A stretch of DNA of 35,459 bases from Bacteroidota bacterium (GTDB taxonomy: Bacteria > Bacteroidota > Bacteroidia > Cytophagales > UBA9547): contig RDZG01000096.1 in the NCBI GenBank assembly GCA_004293915.1, positions 1-35,459 of the forward strand, read 5' to 3'. Positions 25,041 through 34,000 of the stretch are shown here, piece after piece (the first letter of the stretch is position 1; each line of letters starts with the position of its first letter). Both the position numbers and the translations under genes were made by a program. The notes under the pieces were generated by a model that made no database searches, was not told the DNA's origin, and worked only from the letters and a program-made list of their open reading frames with translations.

Positions 25041-28000
25041 ATGAAATCAAAAATAATACTATTAGTTTCTTTATTGGGTTTTTCAAAAATTGTTTCGGGG
25101 CAAACACTACGTTATTGGGTTTCAGGCGGGAACGGATTTTGGACTAGTTCAACCAACTGGAGTACAAGTTCAGGTGGCACAAGTGGTGCAAGTGTTCCAA
25201 TAGGCACCTCTTTAGGCGCAGTTTTTGATGCAAATTCTGGTACTCCAGTTGTTAATTTGGCAAATGGTTTGGGTAGTAGTACAGTTTTAGGTTCTCTATT
25301 AGTTTCTAATGTTCCAAATATAACATTTACAGGAGGTGGAGGAGGAAGTAATGATTACATAATAGGAGCAGGTCATCCTGGAGTAGACTTAAGTATTCTA
25401 AACTCAAATGTTTTAGTTACTGGAGGTGGTGGAAATGCAATATTTAGATTATCAAATACTGGAGGCAATACAGGAAATATGATAAATTCTACAGTATTAC
25501 AGAGAGATAATGGTGGTACTGGAGCTTTTTTAGTTAATAATAATACCCCGTTCACGGTTTTTACTATTGATGGTACAAGCACATACATCGCAGAAAGAGG
25601 TCCCTCTTTCTTAGTTGGTATTTGGCAAGATGGTTCTAAAATGATTGTAAGAAACAGTGGTTTAACACCTGCACTTATGGATCAAAATTTTTATGATTTA
25701 ATATTTAATATTCCTGCAGCTAGCATGACAGTTAGTTCTTTATGTGGTGTTAGAAATAGTATAACAGTTCAAAATTCAAATACAACTGGAGTAATTTTAG
25801 GTGCAAACTATTCGTTACCTGGAGGGCTTAGCGTTTCAGGGACTGGCACGATAAATTTATCTACTTTTAATTACACATTCGGTGGGGTAGGTATTGTTGG
25901 ATCGGCTAATCGAATAATTACTAATAATAATAATTTAACTTATAATATTTCTTCTCCATCAAGTTTACCTTCAAATGGTGGTTCAGCACAATTAAATTCA
26001 GTTTCTATAAATTCGGTAGTTGATTTGTCATTAACAGGGAATACTAATATTTCAAATAACCTTACCTTAAATAACGGTGTCATCTTATTAGGAGCTAACA
26101 GCCTCTCTGTTGCTGGTTCTGTTTTGGGTTCGTTTTCTAATAATTCAATGATTAGCCAAAATAACACAGGTCGATTTATTAAAACTTATTCAAGTTTGCC
26201 ATCTACTTTTGTTTTTCCTGTTGGTAGAGGCTCAATTGGAGCATCCAACAATATATATATGGGGTTAGATATGATTTCTTTAACTGCTACTGCTCCTGCG
26301 AATGGCACATTATCTGTTTTTGCTTCTGAAACTCCTCCTACTATTCCAAATATTTCTGTTTCTAACCAAGCCATTAAAAAATATTGGAACATCAATGCAC
26401 CAGGCTTATCAAATGTGAATGCTTCTTTTACAACAACTTTTACAGGAGTTGATTTGGCAAACATTGGTTTAGAAAGCGAGTACGTTTCTGGCTATAATAT
26501 TTCACCTAGCATTTTATGGACTCCCGGTTTATTGTCTGAGGTTAATAATAAAGTAATTTCATTTAATTTGGTTGGTTCTGATAATCTTTCAGGAAATTAT
26601 TCGGCTGGCAATCCACTAGCGTTCGCATCTCCCACTTTATATACTTACAAAAATGGTTCTTGGAACGACCCCAATACTTGGACTTTAGACCCTTCTGGTA
26701 CTAGCCTGGTAAGTCCTCAAGTTCCTTCACCTTCTTCAACGCTTTATTTTTTAAATGGTCGAACGGTTACATTACCAAATAACATTTCAACCACTGGACA
26801 TAATTTAATTATAAATTCGGGTTCAACTCTGGATTTGAAAACTTTTCGATTATCAACACTTTCTGGTTTAGCCGGACAAGGGACTTTGAGATTAAATTCT
26901 AATCAATTTCCAACTGTGGTTGGTTTAAATACTTTTGTTGAAGTTGGCGGTGGAACAACTGAATATTATGATTTATCAACCACCCTTCCTAGTTATGTTC
27001 CTAAATACAATAATTTGATTGTATCTAAATATGATAATTCTGCTAATAATTATGTTTACAAGCAAAATGGTAATTTAGTTGTAAATGGATTTTTGAAAAT
27101 ATTCAACAGTACGAATACAGGCACATCTACTTTAGAAATTGGCGGAACCGTAGCAAGTAATATTACAGTTTTAGGGAGTTTTGTGGTTGGTGATGCCATT
27201 GGCGGACCTACAAATGCAGTTGCTTCTTTGAGCGGAGCAAATTTTCAACATAGATTAGTGATTTTTGGCGATTTACTTAATTATGGAACAGTAGATTTTT
27301 CAAATAATGCTCAATTTAGTGCACCTACTACTCAAACCTTAAGAATTGAGTTTAAAGGATCTTCTAACAATGCTTTTTTCTGCGATGGTCCAACCGAAAT
27401 TTATGATATGACAGTTAATAAAGGAACGGATCAGACTTATATTTTAAGTTTATCGGCTACATCTCCAACACATTTTAGATTCATGACTGATCTTAATGGT
27501 TTTCCTATTTTGATGGGTACATTGCGATTGGGTAACAATATTGTTTTGGATAGGCTAAAAACTAGTGGTAATTTTGACATTGGTTCAGATATAAATTCAG
27601 GTTGTCAATTATGGATTGATGGAGCAAGTGTATCGAGTGTTTGTCCAACTGGTAGCAATGGAGTTGCATTAGTACCTTATGGTAAATTTAGAATTACCTC
27701 TGGTTCGATTACAGTTACTGGAGCAGGTATAGTTCCTCGCTATGATGGAGAAATTTTTATAGAAGGAGGATATGTAAATGTGCCTAAAATTCGCACATCT
27801 GTGGTTGCTGGAGTTACTCCAAGAGGTACGTTTTTTATGTCTGGTGGTGTTTTAGATATTAATGGTAATGTCCCAAATAAAGAAGGTTTTGGAGATCATT
27901 CTGTTTTTATGTACCCGTTTGAAGATGCTTCTTACATAGTTTCTGGAGGTACAATAAATATATATTCTATTGGAGCAAATAATAATTTTGGTAGTTCCTT

Positions 28001-31000
28001 ATTTGTGCTTAATTCATTAGCTAAAAATATCAATGTTACTGGCGGAACTACAAATATGACTATTTCTGGAGCAGTAGATTTTAACAATAATATTAACTCA
28101 AGTGCGCCATTTTATAACTTAAACATTTTTAGAACCACGACTATAGGTGGAAATAGATTTATTGCTTTAAAAGATTTACAATTAGACCCTGCTTTTTCAT
28201 CTCCTGGATACAATACTTTTATTCCTGCACGTCCATTAACAGTTCTAAATAAATTATATATTGATGGTACAAATGCCCCACTTTTGAGTCTATCAGGACA
28301 ATCTCTATTTATTAAAAAAGATTTAGAATTAGCACCAAATTCAAGATTAGAACCTACTAGTTCGGATGTTTATTTTGATGGAAGTGTGGCTCAAGATATT
28401 ACGATGAATAGCACTTTTTTAGGAATTGCTCGTTCGTTAAATTTTTCTAACTCAAGTGCAAATTCTATCTTTTTGAAAGGTACATTATCTAATTTTACTA
28501 CCAATGGTTTAAACATAACTTCTGGGTTTGTAAACGATGGTGGCAAAACAATTAAAGTTTTAGGAAATGTATTAAATAATGGACGCATTTTTGGTAATGG
28601 TAAAATTGAATTTGTAGGAAGTTCTGCTGTTCAAAATATCAATGGAAACGGAAGTGGCGTTTTTGGTAATGTTGATTTAAATAATACCAATCCAGCTTCA
28701 GATGGCGTAAAATTAAATACAAACGCATCTGTAAAAGGTGTTTTGAATTTAGTATCAAATAAAACATTTGACATTAATACATTTAAAATTCGTATTGACA
28801 GTACAGCAGCAGCAAATGGAAGCATAATTTCGACTGGTGCAAGTTTTAGCAATACTAAATTTATTAAAACATCAGGAAATCAATCGGATGGAGGAGTGGA
28901 GCAATTTGTGTTAAATAATAATTCGTTTTTAGTTCCAATTGGTACAAATTCTACTTATTCACCAATAAATGTTTCTTTTACTGGAGTTACAGGTGCTAGT
29001 AATCAAGGGTATATTCAAATGTCTGTTAACAATGCTGTATTATCAACATTATCTATTACTGGAGTTCCAAATTCAGCATTATTATATAATTGGAGAGTGA
29101 GAGCAAGTGGCTTTATTTCAATGCCTTCTGTAAGTTATACATTTAATTCAAGTGTTGCGGGAATGTGGCCAACTGGAGTAATTGGAACTCCATCTAATTT
29201 TGTAGGAGGAAAAGTTATAATTCCAAATCGTTTTCCTGAAACTACAACAGTTACTTCAAATGGATTAATTTTGATTTCTTCTCATACTGTTCTTGCAGAT
29301 GCTTCTTATACCGCTGCTCAAGTTGGTAGATTTAATGGAAATGTTAGAATTTTTTATACAAGAAATTCAGATTGGGGTAGTGGTGCATATTGGGATGACG
29401 CAAACACATGGTCTTTTACTTCTAATTCAGGACCAGCTGATACGGGTGGTTTAATTCCTGGTCCTAATGATATAGTTTATCATGGGTATGGTTATCCTGC
29501 TGGCTCTGGAACTCAAGGTCCATTTGGAGGTGCTGGACCTCCTACGAATGGTTACCCTCATTGGACATCAATTAGAAATAATATTACTGTTGCAGGGGTT
29601 ATATTTCAAGACTTTCCAATCTCTACTGCATGGTACACAGCTATTTATTTAAGAGATAATGTAAATGCCAATTTGGGTGTAATAAGAAACCAAACTCCAA
29701 CAAACTCTTCGGGGTCAATTTTGTATTATATTGATAATGCTTTAAATAGAGCTACTTTAACTGCTGATTTAGGTGAATTTAGCAAAGGTTCCTTAAACGA
29801 AATTTATTATATACTTAGAAACAATGGTTCAGTACAAATTCAGCCAGGTATAACAGAATATCCAAATATGAGACTTGAAGGTGAGGGAGGAGCTTCTGGA
29901 ACAAGAATTTTTAACTTCCCTGATAATAATGTTTTAATTAATGGGTATGTTAATTTAACAGGAAGAGGAAATGTTTTGCAAATGAGTGCTACGACTACCT
30001 CTGGTGGAAATGTTACAATTAAAGGAAATTTAAACTTACAAAACTTTAATGAAGGTGATTCAGAGTTTAGATTTCCTTCTACTGGTACTGCTAAAACTTT
30101 GAATGTTGGAGGTTTAAATATTTTAAATAACTCAGCTGAGACTGGTTCTAGCGGTGCTCCAACAGCTAATTTTGGTGTTTCGGTAGATAATTCTACTCCT
30201 AGTTCTATTACACATAAATTAATTGTAAATAATAACATTACGCATCAACAAGGACGTTTTAATTTGTTTAATGGTAATAATCCAACTGACAATAATTGTA
30301 CTTTAGAATTTCAAGGTACATTTTCGGGTAGATACTTAAGAACCGGGGGAACTGTTCCAAATCTTTATAAATTAAATATCAATAAATCTAATGCAAATGC
30401 TTCTTTTTCTTTCAATAGCAGTGCCAATCTTTTGGGAAATGGAAATGAAACTATAAAACCCATTACATTTAATTCTGGGTTGTTAATCTTGAGTTCTTCT
30501 GGAATTAATTTTAATCTAAGTTCCGGTGGAGCAGTTGCCAACATTCCATGTAATGCAGGTTTGCAAGTAGAAAATGGAGCTATTGTTTCTATGTCTAGCA
30601 CAACAGGTTTAGTTTTGGATGGTAAATTAACCATAGGAAATAATGGAACTGCTAATTTTAACGATGGAACAAATAACACATTTATTGAATATTCTACTTC
30701 GGGTTGTGCCGAATTAAATGTATTAGGAAATGCATCATTAAATGTGGGTAGCCAAATTAGAAGAAGTTTATTTTCTAATGCAGGTGTGTTAAAATACACT
30801 CAAACAGGCGGGAATGTAACTATTGGTGGACTAGGTGCAGTGGCTACAAATGCTAAATTTGAATTAGATAATGCAGGAAGTTCTATCTCAATGACTGGTG
30901 GTAATTTTTATATTCAACGTGGTGGTGGAAATGCAACTTTTGGTGACTTATATTTAGACCCTGGAACTTCAAATATTACAGGTGGTTCTTTTATATTTAG

Positions 31001-34000
31001 TCCATTAAATGCTGGTTCAAATCAAATCTATCGTTTAATTTCAAATCCTTCTTTGCATAATGTTTCAATAAGTGGAAGTGGGGCAAATACAGCAAATGTA
31101 AATGTATTAGTAAATCCATTAGTAATAAATAATAATTTTAATTTATCAACTAATGGCTCTTTATCTGCCAATGGTTTTGGTTTAAATTTAAAAGGAAACT
31201 CAACAATTTCAGGTTCATATGTCACAGCTGGAAATACTACAAGTTTTACAGGTTCAGGTTTACAAAATTTGGTCTTATTGTCTGCCGTTTCTTTCAATAA
31301 CTTTTTAGTTAATAAATCCAATTCGTTATCAGTTACTGGTTTAAATACAACAGTTGCTGGATTGTTATCAGTAATTAATGGAACGCTTGACAATACTAAT
31401 TCTTTGGTTTCGACTGCAGATGTTTTCAATAGTAGTATCATTACAGGTTTAGGAAAATTAGTAATGGGTGGAACATTACCTAAATCTGTAACTGGAAATG
31501 ATAATGGAATTTTCAATAATATAGATATAACCAACTTCAATGGCGTTAATTTTTACAATGCTATTTCTATTAACGGAAATCTTAATTTCATTAATGATGG
31601 GATTTATATGGATGATAACCAATTAACGCTTGGTCTTAATTCTTCAATAATTGGATTTAATGCTTATAAATTTATTCGTACAAATGGTGTTTCTTCTGAT
31701 GATGGTGTCATTAAAGTTTTACCAGCCACAACATTTAATTATACCTTTCCTGTCGGATATTTTGGGAAATATACACCTGTAACTTACCAAGCAACTTCTA
31801 ATAGTGCAACGGGTTCTATAAAAGTAATTCCGGTAAATAAATTTCATCCTTTAAATACCGATCCTGCTAACACGCAATTAGATTATTATTGGATTGTTAC
31901 TTCATCGGGTTTTAGTGGACTTACTGTAAATCATACTTATACTTATAGTCAAGCCGATGTAGTTGGTACAGAGTCTTTATACAAAGCTGGAAGAAGTATC
32001 AATGGCGATTGGGTACCTTATTATGGCGGTTTTGCATCAAGTATTGGTGGTGTAAATCTTTCTAATAATCAAATTTTCGTTAACGGAGTTAATTTTGTTT
32101 TTGGAGAATATACCGCTGGAGAAACATCTGAATTTCAACAAGTTTTAACTTATTATTCGAGAGATGCAACCACTGGTGGAAACTGGGATGATGTTAATTC
32201 ATGGTCCACAATCGGTCATAATGGTTCTATTGCAGGATTTACACCCGTTGGACAACCAGTTATCATTAAACAAGGTCATACAATTTTTTCAAATGGAAAT
32301 TTAAGAGAAGCTTATTCTACTTCTTTATCTGGTGTTTTGGACTTAAATACTTCTTTTGGGCATAATTTAGGTATTATTCGCGGAAATGGTACTATTCGTA
32401 TCGCATCAGATCCAAGTTTATTGTTTGTATTACCTGCAGGTCAGATGACTGCCTTTTTGAATACTACAACTGGCGGAACTTTTGAATTTTATGGAACAAA
32501 TGGAGGAGATATTCCTGCTTTAAATCCTCCTGACTTTCCTCGTTTTAACAATGTGTTATTATCAGGTATTGGTTCTAGAAATATTACGTCCAATTGTATT
32601 ATTGGAGGAAATCTTTCTATCACTGGAGGAGTTTTGCGAGTGCCAAATAATTCAAATATTACAATTTATAAAAATTGGATAAACACAGTTGGCGTAGGTG
32701 GTTTTGCAAAAGGTTCAACAGCTCCAATTATGAGTTTTGTAGAACTTTTAGGTACAAATCAATCAATAATTGGTTCAAATTTATTTGCTGGCTTATTAGT
32801 TGCTAATGGAGGTGTGAAATCTGTAAGTGCTAATAATTCCGTTTCTGGAACGCTAAATTTATCAAATGGAATTGTTGATATGGGTTCAAATACGCTATCA
32901 ATGATAACAACTGATGCAAATGTCATAGGTGGTTCTGCCAACAGTTTTGTAAAAGGACTTTTACAAAAAAGAATATTAACTTCTGGTGTAGCTGTAAATT
33001 ATGAGGTTGGAGAAAACGGCTATTCGCCTTTAAGTGTAACATTCCCTTCTGTTTCTTCGCAAGGTAATTTAGCAGTAAAAGCGGTTGCAGGTGCTCATCC
33101 TCAAATTTCTACTAGCTGTATAAATTCTGCAAAAAGAGTAAATCGCTATTGGAATATTGTTTCTTCAAATCCTGTTAGTCCGCTTAATTATAATGCTACT
33201 GCAACTTTCAATAATCCCGCTGATATTTTAGGAGGAGCCAATACATCTTTATTTATTCCTTCAATTTACACAAGTAGTGTTTGGTCTTTGCCAGGCGTTG
33301 GAACTCGAAATTCAACATCTACGCAAGCAACTGGAATTACTTATTTCGGTGATTTGATTATTGGAGAACCTTCTTCTCCTGTAGGAGTTACAATTGTAGG
33401 ACCAGCTATGCCGGTTTGTGCTGGAACAATTCTTAATTTTACCGCCAATGGTGTAAATGGTGGCACAAGTCCTGGCTATAATTGGTATAAAGATGTTTCG
33501 GGAACTACCACCGCAGGTTTAGCTTTAACTCAAGTATTTTCAACAACAGCTTTAGGTAATGGAGATATAGTAAGAGTTACTTATACATCAAGTCAAGCTA
33601 GTTGTTTATTTAATAATCCAGCAGTTTCAAATGGAATTACTGTTTCTTATGGTGCTTCTGGTCAATGGATTGGAGCAGTTTCAAATGTTTGGACAGTTCC
33701 AGGAAACTGGTGTGGAGGTATCGTTCCTACTTCTGCTTCTGATGCGGTTATAAATACTGCACCGACTTATCCTTTGATTACAGCTACTACAGATATTCGC
33801 AATTTTAATTTGGGAGTTGGTACAAACATTACTATTAGTAGTCCATTTAGAATAGCTGGTGATTTTGTAAACAATGGTAATTTTATTGTTACTGGTAATA
33901 ATCAATTTCAGTTAAATGGTTCTGGAAATCAAGCGATTAGTGGTAGTTCAATTACAAGGTCTCCTAATTTACAAATATGGGGGGCTGGTACTAAAACATT